The notes: generated from the letters alone by a model not told the origin. 64,000 bases of DNA from Cytophagales bacterium (GCA_030446715.1 JAUJMU010000006.1:186001-250000), one strand, 5' to 3'. Shown: positions 6,139 through 18,400, numbered from the stretch's first letter. Made by a program: numbers and translations.

Positions 6139-8802
6139 TTACTTCTTCCCAAGCGTCAGCTTGATTTCGTTCAGCTTCAGCAGGGCCTCCACCGGCGAGA
6201 GGGTGTTGATGTCAATTCCGTCCAGCATGGCCTTCAGCACCTCAAATTTCGGATCGTGCCCGCCAAAGATGCTGAGCTGGTAGTTGGCTTTGGGAATCTC
6301 CCGGATTTTTTCTCTGGTCTTGTCGCGGATCTTGTCCTGCTCGAGGTGATGCATGATTTCGCCGGCCCGCAGCACTACGCCCTGGGCATGCCTGCCATCT
6401 GCGCCACGTGGATGCCGAAACTGTGTTCACTGCCGCCCTCCTTCAGCTTCCGCAGGAAAACCACCTTGTTGCCCGCTTCCTTCACCGACACGTTGAAGTT
6501 CTTCACGCGGGGAAAATCAGCGGCCAGCTGGTTGAGTTCGTGGTAATGGGTGGCAAAGAGGGTCTTGGGGCGGTGCGGATGCTTGTGCAGGTGCTCCACA
6601 ATGGCCCACGCAATGGAAATACCGTCGTAGGTGCTCGTGCCGCGGCCGATCTCGTCCATGAGCACGAGGCTCCGGTCGCTGAGGTTGTTGAGGATGCTGG
6701 CCGTCTCGGTCATTTCGACCATAAACGTAGACTCGCCCCGCGACAGGTTATCGGAGGCTCCCACGCGGGTGAATACCTTATCCACCATGCCGATGGTGGC
6801 ACCGCCAGCCGGCACAAAGCTGCCCATCTGCGTCATCAGCACGATCAGGGCGGTTTGCCGGAGCAGCGCCGACTTACCCGCCATATTCGGCCCGGTGATG
6901 ATCATGATCTGCTGGTTTTCGCTGTCCAGCCGGATGTCATTGGGCACGTAGCTTTCTCCGGGCGGCAGTTGCTGCTCAATCACGGGGTGACGGCTTGGCC
7001 GAAATGGCAATTTCCCGGCTTTCGGTTACCTCTGGCCGCACGTATTTGTGCCGTGCAGCCACGCGGGCAAACGACAGGAGGCAGTCCAGCTGGGCCAGCA
7101 CCTGTGCATTCTGCTGGATCTGCGTGACGTACTGGGCTGCCGTGAGCACCAGTTCATTGAAAAGCGCCTGCTCAATGCTGTAGATCCGGTCTTCGGCGGT
7201 CAGGATTTTTTCCTCGTAGGTTTTCAGCTCCCCGGTAATGTATCGTTCGGCATTCACCAGCGTCTGCTTTCTGATCCAGCCTGGCGGCACCTTATCCTTG
7301 TGGGCATTGGTGACTTCCAGATAGTAGCCGAATACTTTGTTGAAAGCCACCTTCAGGGAAGTGATGCCAGTGTTGGCGACTTCACGGGCCTGCAACTGCA
7401 TGAGGTAATCCTTGCCTGAAAAGGCAATCCCGCGCAGCTCGTCGAGTTCGTCATCCACGCCGTCTTTCATCAGCCGGCCGAGGTTGGTGACCAGGGGCGG
7501 ATCTTCGTTCAGTTCAGCCTCCAGCTTTTCCAGCAGAAACGGACACGGGTTGAGCAGGTCGGCAAACTGGCGCATGAGCGGCAGACCGGCTTCCGCCAGC
7601 AGGCCCTTCACCGGAATGATCTGGCGCAGGGAACGCTTCAGTTGCAGGAGTTCACGCGGATTGATCCGCCGGGCGGCAACCTTGGAGATCAGTCGCTCCA
7701 GATCGCCCACGCCCTTGATGCAGCCCAGCAGTTCGTCGCGGAGGTCGGCGGAACCGGTAAAGAAGGAGACCGTGTTGAGCCGTTCTTCGATCCGGGCTTT
7801 TTCCTTCAGGGGCAGCACCACCCATTTTTTCATCAGGCGGCTGCCCATCGGGGTCACCGTCTGGTCCAGTATCTGCAGCAGGGGCACGCCTCCCTCCTGC
7901 TGCGGATACACCAGCTCAAGGTTGCGGATCGTAAACTTATCGAGCCACACGTACCGGTCTTCGTCCAGCCGGGATATTTTAGAGATGTGGCCGGTTTCGT
8001 GGTGTTCGGTTTCGGCGAGGTAGTGGAGCACGCAGCCGGCGGCCACAATGCCTTCCTTCAGATTTTCAATGCCGAAACCTTTCAGCGTGGTGGTCTGGAA
8101 GTGCCCGGTCAGCTTTTCGTAGGCGTACTGGTAGCCAAACACCCAGTCTTCCAGGTGGAACGTGTTGTGCTTGTCACCAAAATGGCCCGCGAAATCTTTC
8201 TTTTTTCCCTTGCAGTGCAGCACTTCGGAGGGACTGAAACTCTGCAGCAGTTTGTCGATGTAGGCGGCATCGCCCTGGGAGGCAAAAAATTCGCCGGTAG
8301 AAACATCCAGAAAGGAAATGCCGACCGCATCACTGCCGAAGTGCAGGGCGCAGAGGTAATTGTTGCGCTTGACGTCCAGCACGTTGTCGTGGTACGAAAC
8401 GCCGGGCGTTACCAGTTCGGTCACGCCGCGCTTTACGATGCCCTGCGCGGATTTGGGATCTTCGAGCTGGTCGCAGATGGCCACGCGGTGACCGGCCCTC
8501 ACCAGCCGGGGCAGGTACGAATCGAGGGAATGGTGCGGAAAACCGGCCAGCGGAATATCGGAAGCGGCTCCGTTGGACCGTTTGGTGAGGACGATGTCGA
8601 GAATCCTGCTGGTCCTGACGGCGTCTTCCCCGAAGGTTTCGTAGAAGTCGCCGACGCGGAAGAGCAGCAGGGCGCCGGGGTATTTCGCCTTGATGAGGTT
8701 GTACTGCTTCATCAGCGGCGTTTCGGCTCTGGCGGCAGCCGATTCTTTATCGGGGGCGGGTGTAAGCTCAGTCAAGGGCATGCAGGCAGTAAGAGATATC
8801 AT
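6139..8802 (-). pseudogene. mutS: DNA mismatch repair protein MutS, two apparent frameshifts
   Basis: MutS binds mismatches and small loops and starts methyl-independent or MutL-dependent repair. Three adjoining minus-strand frames add up to a complete protein of about 880 residues. They hold the mismatch-contact motif FRVGDFYETFGED near the start, connector and lever domains, Walker [14 protein letters not shown], Walker [12 protein letters not shown], and a C-terminus ending LNEIKLTLGKK. The frames break near 6990-6997 (ISAK, then RHPVIEQQ, explained by one extra C) and near 6376-6384 (GMPRA, then VVLRAGEI, explained by one missing base). No other stops occur. Either the gene is inactive or the sequence has two indel errors. 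The start may be the ATG at 8802 or the internal ATG at 8781. Confidence 0.9.
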
Positions 8803-8840
8803 TCAAACTTACTAAAAACCGCCCTCTTTTCCCCGGCCGG

Positions 8841-8877
8841 AAAGCAAAAAGCCGGTACGGAATTGTACCGGCTCTTT
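8841..8877 (-). terminator. Terminator downstream of the SusD/SusC pair 1
   Basis: AGCCGGTAC (8850-8858) pairs with GTACCGGCT (8865-8873) around a 6-base loop, followed on the minus strand by a T-rich stretch. It lies between the SusD stop at 8927 and the mutS start. Confidence 0.8.
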
Positions 8878-8926
8878 GCCATATTCAGCTTAACGGGTAT
8901 TTCAATAGCTGTTACCAGTAACCACT

Positions 8927-10438
8927 CTACTCGTAACCCTGGGTCTGCTGACCAGCCATGGAGGGATTTGAGTTAATCTCCAGCTGCGGAATCGGCCATA
9001 CCCAGGCACGGGACGCAGGGGTAAGCCGGCAGTTGGCCGTACCGGCACCGCACTCCGCACCGGCACCCCGGTCAATGGTGCGGGTAGTACGCTTCAGGTC
9101 AAACCACCGGTGGCCTTCGGCAAACAGTTCTTTTCTCCGCTCCACGGCAATGGCATCCACCAAAGCGGCACCTGCCAGGATTGCAGGCGTGTAGTTGTTG
9201 ATGCGGGCGGCCCGCAGTGCATTGAGATCGGCCAACGCGCCGGCTTCCTTGCCGGCCTGCAGGGCTCTGGCTTCGGCCCGGATCAGGTACATCTCGCCGG
9301 TACGGGATACTTTCCAGTTTACGAGGTTGTCACCTTTAGGCCGCTGATCTGCTGGTGTTAAAGCAGTTTCATTTTCTAATCTGCCTTTTTCATCCGTACG
9401 GCTAAAGTATTTATATAAAATTGGTCTTCTGGCATTGGATAGCAATCTGCTAGCAAAATATGCAGGGTAACGGATATCGTTCACCTGGTCAAACAGTGCC
9501 TCCACGGCAGCGGCCGGCCGGTAGCGGTTCCGGTTGTTGGCGGCAGCATGGGCTCCGATGGAAGGCGATCCTTCACCAGCATTGAATGCTACTGACCAGA
9601 TTACCTCGGCCGTAGAAGCGTCTTTCCAGATGTTGGGGAAATCAGCCCTGGAGGCCAGCGGCCGGGCCGTGATGACCTGGGTAGCGTAACTTTCGGCCTG
9701 TGCGTAGTTTTTCGCGTACAGGTGCATCCGCGCCAGAAAAGCTCTTACGGCTATCTGATCAATACCGGCCCGGCTGGTGCCAGAATTGACAGGCACGTCT
9801 ACGTCACCCAGCAGCGTTTCGGCCTGCTCCATGTCGGCAAATATCTTGTTGTAAGATTCAGCTACCGTGAGCCGGGCCGGCTTGTTATTGATATCCACTA
9901 CTTCAACGTAAGGAATACCAGCTGCCGTTGAGTTGCGGTCAAAGTTCTCACCCCAGTAGCGCAGCACATCAAAATGCGCGTAGGCCCGGATGGCCAGCGC
10001 CTGTCCCTGGATCCGGTTGACCCGTTTGGCCTCCGCAGCCGAGAAGCGGTCAATGTTCCGCAGGACGAGGTTAGCCTGATTGATGACCGTAAAGGCCTCC
10101 TGCCATGCCACTTCGAGGTCATTTTCGTCGGTAGCATAGGTCCAGTTGACCTGTATCTGCCAGTTGGCGAGGTCTTCGCCGGTCCTGACAAGGTTATCGG
10201 CCATCATGTCGGGCAACAAAGCCCAGAAAGCGGTGGTCCGAGCGCCACTGCCATAGTAACCCGTCCGGCGGAACAGTGCGTAGGCACCCGTCAGGGCAAA
10301 TTCGTAGTCCTGCACCGTGGTAAATATCTGGGAACCGTCTTTCTGGAACAGCGGCTCTACTTCGAGCACACGCTGGCAGGTCCCGAGGAGCAGCACACCG
10401 CTCAGTCCGGCATTGATCAATATACTTTTTAGTTTCAT
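8927..10438 (-). CDS. SusD/RagB-family outer-membrane nutrient-binding lipoprotein (pair 1)
   Basis: SusD-like lipoproteins sit on the cell surface and cap a partner SusC channel, binding the glycan or peptide substrate. The protein is 504 residues from the ATG at 10438; an upstream in-frame ATG at 10504 would precede the signal peptide and is unlikely. The N-terminus is a lipoprotein signal (MKLKSILINAGLSGVLLLGTC). It continues with the SusD N-terminal helices (YEFALTGAYALFRRTGYYG), TPR-like helical segments (LALRAYAHFD-type, here ALAIRAYAHFDVLRYWG) and the SusD C-terminal signature VERRKELFAEGHRWFDLKRT. It directly follows the SusC gene, as in standard operons. The substrate is unknown. Confidence 0.93.
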   Translation of the reverse strand: MKLKSILINAGLSGVLLLGTCQRVLEVEPLFQKDGSQIFTTVQDYEFALTGAYALFRRTGYYGSGARTTAFWALLPDMMADNLVRTGEDLANWQIQVNWTYATDENDLEVAWQEAFTVINQANLVLRNIDRFSAAEAKRVNRIQGQALAIRAYAHFDVLRYWGENFDRNSTAAGIPYVEVVDINNKPARLTVAESYNKIFADMEQAETLLGDVDVPVNSGTSRAGIDQIAVRAFLARMHLYAKNYAQAESYATQVITARPLASRADFPNIWKDASTAEVIWSVAFNAGEGSPSIGAHAAANNRNRYRPAAAVEALFDQVNDIRYPAYFASRLLSNARRPILYKYFSRTDEKGRLENETALTPADQRPKGDNLVNWKVSRTGEMYLIRAEARALQAGKEAGALADLNALRAARINNYTPAILAGAALVDAIAVERRKELFAEGHRWFDLKRTTRTIDRGAGAECGAGTANCRLTPASRAWVWPIPQLEINSNPSMAGQQTQGYE

Positions 10439-10541
10439 TTTTCTGAGAAGATCCCCGTGCCCGAAGGAGAAGTTTAAGTTTGCAGGCCTGCCGGCGGCCG
10501 TCACGATCCGGCTGCATGGAAATAATTTTCTGAAAATTTTA

Positions 10542-13510
10542 TTACAACCCGAGGCTGATACCGAAAGTCACCGTGCGCAGGGCCGGGTATTGGGCTCCGC
10601 TCAGGGTACCAGAAATCTCCGGGTCAAAGCCTTGAAACTGAGTGAAGGTGAGCAGGTTTTGCCCTTGGGCAAACAGCCGTACGCTGCTGAGTTTTGCCCG
10701 GCTGATCAGGCTCACAGGCAGAGAATACGAAACATTGACGTTTCGGAAGCTCGCAGGAAATTTCCCTTCTCCACAAAATGGGTAGTGGACTCACGGAACG
10801 TCGCCTGCTGGGAATCCGGGTAACGCTGCCCGGCTTATGCCACTCGGTGAGCAACGCTGCAGAGAGATTATCCGTCAGATAGGCAGGGTTCTCCACATTG
10901 GTCCGGTCATTGTTGTAGATATAGTTGTCGGCCACGAAACTGAACAAGCCGCTTACTTCAAAACCCTTGAACTTGAGGGTGGAGCCGAAACCACCAAAGT
11001 AAGGTGCTTCGTAAGAACCGGCGATTACGCGGTCATCGTGGGGATTGTAGTCCTCGGTTACTTCCCCTGCTGGTTAATGAACAGTTGGTTGCCGTTTTCA
11101 GGGTTTACGCCGGCGTAGGGAACCACGTAAATGGAATTAATGGATTCACCCACGCGCAGGATGGTCAGGCCGGAAATGATCTCCTCCCGTCCACCTTCCA
11201 GTGCCACGATTGCATTGCGGTTGTAACTCAGGTTGGCATTTACATTCCTGTAAAATCGCTAATTTTCAGAATGTCTGAATTCAGGAAAAGTTCAACCCCG
11301 CGGTTGCGGAGCTTGCCGACGTTAGCGGTCAGGTTCCTGTAACCAGTTGTCAGGGAAAGCGGTCTTCCTGGAAGAGGTCAGTCGTCAGAGAGTTGTAAAA
11401 TTCAAATGTAGCGTTCACGCGGCCATTGAGGGCAGCCATTTCCACTCCGGTGTTGAAGGTAGTTCTTTTCTCCCACCGCAGGTCCGGATTGGCCAGTTGG
11501 GTTTGGTTGCAGGCCGCTCACGCCGTTGTACACCCCGGCCGTACAGTTCCCGGGCCTGGTAACTGCCGATACCCGCCTGGTTGCCCGCCGATCCGTAGCT
11601 GATCTTGAACTTCAGTTCGTTGAACAGGCTGTTCTTCAGGCCGGCCATAAACGCTTCTTCCGATACGATCCAGCTGGCACCGATGGAACCGAAGTTGGCA
11701 AAACGATAGTTTTCGCCGAAACGGGACGATCCGTCCGTACGGGCACCCAAGGTCAGGAAGTAACGGTTCCGGAAGCCGTAGTTGATAATGGTAAAGGAGA
11801 GCAACGCATTTTTGCCGCCCGGGAAGATCCGGTCATCTGGGTTGAAGCCATCCGTTTCGGCTCCGCCCACTGCCGGTATAAAACCATTGGTGGCGTTGCC
11901 GGGCGTGTAATGCCCGCTTCGTTCTCGAAAGGTCCGCTCGAGGCCGTAGCCGGTATAGAAGAAGCTGTTGGCGCTGTTTTTAATGACCTCATTGTACAAC
12001 CCGGCGGTGAGGGTGTGATCGGTGCCAAACTGCCGCGTAGCTGATGGAGGTAGTACCCGTGTGGCGGAATCTTTGCCATAAAAGCGGTTGAAGCTACCCC
12101 GGTTGCCCAACTGGCCCGGCCCTGCTGAGTAGTGGGGTCAATGAAAAGGGATCTTTCGTTGCCGGTGAAATCGCCGCCCCAGCTGGTGCGCAGACTCAGG
12201 TCTTTGATGAAGGGTACGTTGGTATCCTACAAAAACATTACCCACACCCTTGATCTGCTGCCTAAGATTGCGGTTTTCCAGCAACTCCTGAAATGCATTG
12301 GGCTGACCGGAAACAATTGTGGTGTACTTTCCGTCGTCAGCATAAGGCTTTTCGTAGGGGTTCAGCCAGCGGATGGCGTTGAGGGGCGTGGCAATACCGG
12401 AGTTGTCTTCGCGGTGTTGGTGAAATCGGAGTAGCCAAAGGTAGAATTTATGCCGAAATTAAAGTCTCCGGCGGTGCTTTCCACATTACCCGTCCGGTGT
12501 ACCGCTTCAGGCCAGTAGTACGAACGATCCCGGTCTGGTCAAAAAGGGATCCGGATAGAAAATACTCGTTTTGTCGGTGGCACCTGATACGCTCAGGGCG
12601 TGGCTGTTGGTGCGGCCAGTCTGGAAAATACGTCGGCCCAATCGGTATCGATCTGCCGCAGACGGGTCAGGTCTTCTTCTTCCCATTCAAACGGGGTTGC
12701 CGTTGGCCAGTTCATAGGATAGTTTTTCTTCCGAATTCATCAGCCGCAGCTTATTCTCAGGTGCTCTGGAAAACCGGTCTGGAAATCGTAGGTCAGGCGG
12801 GCCCGGCCGTTTTGCCCTTCTGGAGGTAATTACAATCACACCGGCGGCGCCGCGGGAGCCGTACTGGGAAGTGGACACGGCGTCCTTCAGTACGCTGATG
12901 CTCTCAAAGTCGTTCTGGTTAAGGGTGGCAAAATCACTGGCGGTGATCTCAACGCCATCCAGGATGTACAGGGGAGAGTTGCTGCCGAGGATGGAGCCTT
13001 TGCCCCGGATGAGTACGGAGGCCGATGCACCGGGCTGCCCTGACTGCGCCTGGATCAGCACGCCGGGCACCTGCCCCCGCAGGGCCTGGTCAAAAGTAGC
13101 CAGCGGAATCCGGGCAATCTGGTCCCCACGGACGGCGGCCACCGATCCGGTTACCTGACGCTGCGTCTGAGTAGTGTACCCGGTCACGATTACCTCGCTC
13201 AGGGCACTTACGTCCGAAGCCATTCTGACGTCAATGGTGGAGCGGTTACTGACGCTTATTTCCTGAGCAGTCATGCCGATAAAACTGAAGACGAGAGTCG
13301 CATTGCTGCCGACAGAAAATCCGGAAGTTTCCTGGGCATCGGAGGAGGTTCCGTTGGTTGAACTTTTTCAAGGATGGTCACTCCGGGTAGCGGTGCCCCG
13401 TCCTCAGCGGAGGTGACGCGTCCGGTTACGGTGAGGCCCTGGGGTGCAGCACGGTGCTTTGCCAGCAGCACAATCCATAAAGCAGTGACCAGTTGTAAGA
13501 ATCTCTTCAT
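10542..13510 (-). pseudogene. SusC/RagA-family TonB-dependent transporter (pair 1), many apparent frameshifts
   Basis: The gene would encode an outer-membrane TonB-dependent channel partnering the SusD downstream. From the ATG at 13510 one reads a signal peptide, a carboxypeptidase-regulatory-like domain (VTGRVTSAEDGAPLPGVTI), a TonB box and plug (SEVIVTGYTTQTQRQVTGSV, then VPGVLIQAQSGQPGASASV and SPLYILDGVEI), barrel fragments, and the SusC end RTVTFGISLGL before the stop at 10542. The frame changes at least ten times. Several pairs compensate: an extra A and a missing base within the signal peptide, and a missing G followed by an extra T near 13330. Protein sequence between shifts stays family-like without extra stops. 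That favours consensus errors over an old pseudogene. Confidence 0.85.
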
Positions 13511-13870
13511 AGAGTTGATTGTAATGTTGGATGTAAAGTTCAGGAGGAATTGTAACCCGCAATATATCCAAAATCGGGTATATCTATTTTTGTATACCAA
13601 AGAAAATTCTTAATTTTTCCAGTTTGACTGAATTTTATACTACTTTTTGCAAGGAATTGCTTTATATAATTCTATAATCAGTAAATTTTTTCGATTGGTC
13701 TTTTATTTATTTCCAATCAGTTTCCCGGCTGTTGCATACCTTTAAAGGGCCCAGAAACAGAGGGTTTTTTCATTTTTCAGCACCGGTTGGAGCTGAAATG
13801 CCCGTTCCATTACTCCGGTTCATCCGCCTGCAACCGGCTACAACGCGCCGGTGCCGGTTACCTGACAGAA
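13511..13870. other. Intergenic region upstream of SusC pair 1
   Basis: About 360 bp, AT-rich next to the SusC start (13560-13740), then GC-richer. It must hold the promoter of the SusC/SusD operon, but I see no site with both a TTG -33 element and a TAnnTTTG -7 element at proper spacing. No gene is recognisable. Confidence 0.4.
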
Positions 13871-13905
13871 AATAAAAAAGGCTGCCCTTTGCAGGGCAGC
13901 CTCTT
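13871..13905 (-). terminator. Terminator downstream of the SusD/SusC pair 2
   Basis: GGCTGCCC (13880-13887) pairs with GGGCAGCC (13894-13901) around TTTGCA, followed on the minus strand by a run of T. It closes the operon that reads from SusC pair 2 through SusD pair 2. Confidence 0.8.
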
Positions 13906-13931
13906 TTGCATATCGGCACTAACTACGCCGG

Positions 13932-14050
13932 TCAGTACGGCGTGGTGGTCACCTGGGTGGGCGTAAACAGGTGGAAACGATGAATACCGAAGCTAACGCT
14001 ACCGTCTTCTCGTAGCGCTGGCTTTTTATGCAGGCTTTCAAGAATAGAAA
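13932..14050 (-). pseudogene. Possible gene remnant after SusD pair 2
   Basis: Minus-strand frames between the SusD stop and the terminator encode a short protein-like stretch ending GSVSFGIHRFHLFTPTQV and a stop at 13932. No start codon is in frame; one extra base near 14010 (in GAGAAGAC) separates it from a preceding RYE-containing frame. I do not recognise it. It may be the last gene of the operon, reduced to its tail, or chance coding potential in an indel-rich stretch. Confidence 0.25.
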
Positions 14051-14062
14051 TTTATTCAAAAC

Positions 14063-15464
14063 TTATTGGAACGCCCAAAGGTTTACATTCAATAAATCTC
14101 CCCCTTGTCTTGTTTTTGCTTCCTCTGTTTTGGCCTGGTTCGTTTGCCGCTCTGAGTTAGGTAAATAAATCTTCTGGGTATTTGCCCGCCCGGATTCAAA
14201 CCACTGGCTGTTCCATTAGGAATAGGAGTTATGGAGGGAAATCCTGTTCTACGATAGTTCTGTCCAGGTGCTTCATACGTTGCCTGAGCGTACATGGCAA
14301 CGTACTTCTCCTCTATGATACGCTGTATCTGGGCTTCACTACCGGTAAGCGTACTCAAATTCCCTCTTGCAGCTAAGTAGGACTCTGTAGCACTTGCTGC
14401 CACTCCTGCTTTTTGCATACGGTTCGGATGGCGGCTCGCATAGCTGCTTCTGCCTCAGCAATGCTTCCACTGGTGCGGACAAGTGCCTCTGCTTCGATAA
14501 ACTTCACTTCTTCATAAGGAATCAGAGGTAAGGGAGAGCTTGGTTGTGTAAAGACAGTACCAGGACCGTAAAAACTCCCTTTCTCCACGAAGAACGGTTT
14601 TCGCGGATCAGAACGAGCCGTCAGAAGGGCATCAAAGGCAGGAGCAATTCCCATTGTACCCGGCCGTTGGATGGCGAATAAATAGTACGGGTTCGCATTC
14701 GTTTGGCTCTCCCCGAAAGGAAAACGCGGCTCCTCAGCGATTCCAGTGATGGCACCCGCGCGAATGGCTGTTAAGGCGTTGGCGGCGTTTGCAACTCCCT
14801 TTTTGGTAAGATGAATATAATACCTTGCTTTTAAACTCCTGGCGGAGGCAATCCACTTTTGTACATTTCCCCCAAAAATCAAGTCATCTCCGGCGGGAGG
14901 TGCAGGGTTGCTGTAAGCAGGAGCACTCAGGTCAGCAATGGCTTCGTCCAACAGGGATTGGATAGAAGCATATACATCCTGCTGCGCATCAAAAGCGGGT
15001 TTGCCGTTCTCATCGGGTGAAAACGCTTGGGAATAGGGCACATCTCCCCAGAAAGTTGTAGCCATTCCCAGCGCGTGGGCCATCAAAACCTTGGCAATAC
15101 CTGCGTAATAGGGATTGTTTTGCGCCTCGGCCTTCTCAATGATTACGGCGCAATCCTTCATTACCCCGCCGTATAACCCATCGGTCCACAAGTTGTTCAA
15201 ATCCTGCTCGCCAATGTTGTAGCTGGTGTAGGCAAGTTGCTGCGCATCATTACCCGCAAAATATTGCATGACAATACCGGGCATTCTGCCGCCCAACGCC
15301 CCGACATTGTACGCACTCTGTGCTTCCGCCGCGGGCAGAATCAGTTTTGGACTTGCATCCGCCAAACTGGCGGGATCTATGTTGGTGTCCCCAAAATCAC
15401 AGGAAGAAATACCTACTGCGCAGAGACTTACCAACAGCAAACAAATGTTTTTCAACTTTAACAT
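14063..15464 (-). pseudogene. SusD-like nutrient-binding lipoprotein (pair 2), frameshifted C-terminus
   Basis: The lipoprotein signal MLKLKNICLLLVSLCAVGISSC is followed by a SusD-like_2-type body (LWTDGLYGGVMKDCAVIIEK, ARSLKARYYIHLTKKG, YEEVKFIEAEALVRTSGS). The intact frame covers 363 residues to 14373. A second frame continues with QKAGVAASATESYLAARG and EEKYVAMYAQATYEA. A third ends NSERQTNQAKTEEA and NVNLWAFQ before a stop at 14063, the typical end of this family. Frame changes are needed near 14405, 14265-14275 (compensating) and 14150. The gene lies 26 bp after SusC pair 2, so it is the partner lipoprotein. Errors in the sequence are as likely as true damage. Confidence 0.88.
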
Positions 15465-15490
15465 ATATGTGATTGCTTGAAATGTAATGG

Positions 15491-18400
15491 TTAGAAAGTA
15501 ACCCGTAGAGCGGCACCGTAACTACGGGTATTGGGCATGTTGAAGTAATCCAGACCTACTCCGTTGGAAGAACCCGTAAGGTTGGTTTCCGGGTCAACAC
15601 CGGTATAGTCCGTGAACAATAGCAGGTTACGGCCCGTCAGCGTAAAGGTAGCTCCTTTGACAAATTTGGAATTACCGAAAATACTGCCGGGCAGCGTGTA
15701 GCTTAGGGTTGCTTCCCGCAACCGGGTCCAGGAGCCGTCTTGAATGTTCTCTTCGGTCAACCCGCCAAACCCGTAACGCGTCCACCTGATTAAGTTTACA
15801 CTACCATTGTTTAAAGGAGCACTCGGATAAAACTCTACGGGTGTCGTATTTGTCTGGCCATCGCTTTCGCGCACGCCCTCAAATACGTACCCTTTAACAT
15901 CCCGCTGGTCAGCCGACAGCTTGGAAGTACCAAAGTAATTGATAATACCCTGCGTACCGTTCCAAACATCGCCTCCTCTTCTGATGTCGAACAACAGGGA
16001 AAGTGATAACCCTTTGAAAGAAAAAGTATTTCTTACGCCTGCCGTCCAGTCAGGAATCGGATTACCCAAAGGCCCATCGGTAGAAGCGATCAAGGGCCAT
16101 CCGTCGGCTCCGATCAGCAATTGTCCCTCGTCATTTCTATCATACCGGGTGCCGTAGATTACGCCGAAAGGCTGGCCCGCGATGGCGTTGGAAGAACTTC
16201 CGGTAAAACCGGCCAGGAACACCCGGTCCACTCCCTCTGCCAGCCGCGTTACCGTGTTGGTGAAAGTATTGAAATTGACATCGATACCCCATTCAAAATT
16301 AGTGGTTTTAACGGGGGAAGCATTCAATACCACCTCCCAGCCTTTGTTCTCAATCTCGGCGGAGTTTCTGAACTCGCTGGTAAAGCCGGTGGATGCGGGC
16401 ACGTCTACCTCAATAATGGCATCGGTCGTTTTTGAATTGTAATACGTAACGTCTACGCCCAAACGGTCACGCAGAAACCTGAATTCTCCGCCAAATTCTA
16501 CCGTAGTCGTAAACTCCGGCTTTAGCTGGGCATTGCCCCGGGTAGTAGACCGCTCAAAGGCTGACACCCCGAGCAAGGGAGAAACCAGTGGATCAATAAA
16601 GCCGTCACCCCCAATAGCCGCCCCAACCGGGTTTCCCTCCGCGTCTATCGATCCGTAATACGTGATGGTAGAAAAGGCGGGCGCATCGTTGCCTACGCGG
16701 CCCCAGGAAGCGCGCAGTTTACCGTAGGAGAGTATCGCATTATCCTTCAGGCCCGCAAGCTCCGTAAATACGAACCCTGCGCTTACGGCCGGGTAGAAGA
16801 AAGAATTGTTCCCTTTAGACAACGTGGAAGTCCAGTCGTTACGGCCCGACAGGTTTAAGAAAAGCATTTCCCGGTACCCTAATTTGAGGTCGCCGAACGC
16901 TCCGGCAATTTTCCGCCTCCGGTCGAACTGCCGGGTCGCCTGCACACTGCTGGCATTACTGATGTCATAAAAACCAGGGGCTCCCAGTCCCCGGCCAATT
17001 GCCGTGTTGGTAGCCGCACTTTGCGCGAAGTAATTGTGGCCCAGGGTAAGATCTAGGGTGAGGTGTTCACCCAGGCGCCGGTTAATGATTGCCAACAGAT
17101 CCGAGTTCAGGTCCGTCGAATTGATGTCCTGCTGTTGTACCTGACCAGTCGGATTGGCGGCTGAGTTGATGTCGAGGGCTGAGTTACGGCGGTCCGTGTA
17201 ATGGTCGGCCCCCAGCTTGTAGCTGAAAGTTAACCAGGACAGCGGCCGGTAGCTCAGGCTAATGTTGCCAATAACCCGGTTGACGTTATCCCGGAACGGA
17301 TTTTTATTGACGGCCCAGTAAGGACTGTCATAGATACCTGCCCGGTAACTCCGCTGCGTACCATCCGGCAACTGGTATGCATCGGGTGAATCAGCCGCTT
17401 CCTGCCCCTCCTTGCCGTTGCCGATGTCGAAAGTGGGTGTGTTTCTGAGCAAGCCCAGCATCACGCCCGAGATGTTGGAGCCCTTCTGAACCCGGTAGCC
17501 ACCGGAATTGGTGTAGGATGCGGAAGCTCCGGCAGTGAATTTTTCGGAGAACCGGCTTTCAATCGTAGCTCTGAAAGAATTTCTGGTAAAATCGGCGGTA
17601 GGTACTACCCCGGTTTGGGAAAGCCGACCTGCCGAAACAAAATACGTAGTATTCTCCGAGCCGCCCGCAATGGAGAGGTTATTGTCAAAGGTAGTACCGT
17701 TCACAAAAAACGTATAGGGATCATACGCCACGGCGGGGCGTCCGTTTCCCGTGCCTACCGGCACCAAATTACCATTTTTGTCGTATGGATACTCAGCGTT
17801 GCCGTTAAACTCCAGATCGCTGATCAGGGGTCCCCAGCTGAAACCTTCCGCCGTCGCGGGCCCACGGTAGGTAGGGGCATTGGGATTGCTTGCATTTGGC
17901 CGTCCCTGAGCGTACCGGCTTTGCAACTCGGGCAGTTTATTGACCTGGTCCAGCGTAAAGGCAGACGAATACGTAATTACGGGTTTGGTGTTGAGCTTGC
18001 CCGATTTGGTGGTAATTACAATGGCGCCGTTGGCGGCACGCACTCCGTAAAGGGCGGTTGCAGCCGGGCCCTTTAAAACCGTTAATGAAGCAACGTCGTT
18101 GGGATTGATGTCAATCATGCGGTTGGACTGATCCACGCCCCCTACTTCATTACCGGATTCGTCGTTGTTGATCGGTACTCCGTCTACGACGAACAGCGGG
18201 GAATTCCCACCCGTAATGGAACGGCTTCCCCGGATTCTGATGTTGGCGGAAGCTCCCGGCGAACCAGACGATGATATCACCTGTACACCGGCTGCTTTGC
18301 CACTCAGGGCATTCACTAAATTTGTTTCGCGGGCGTTGACAAGTTGCTCGGCGTTTACAGTTTGGATCGAATAGCCCAACGATTTCTTGTCCGCCTCCAG

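Noticed and set aside
7642-8976. 444-codon plus-strand frame antisense to mutS
   Set aside because: Mirror of a strongly conserved coding sequence in GC-rich DNA; it has no family resemblance of its own.
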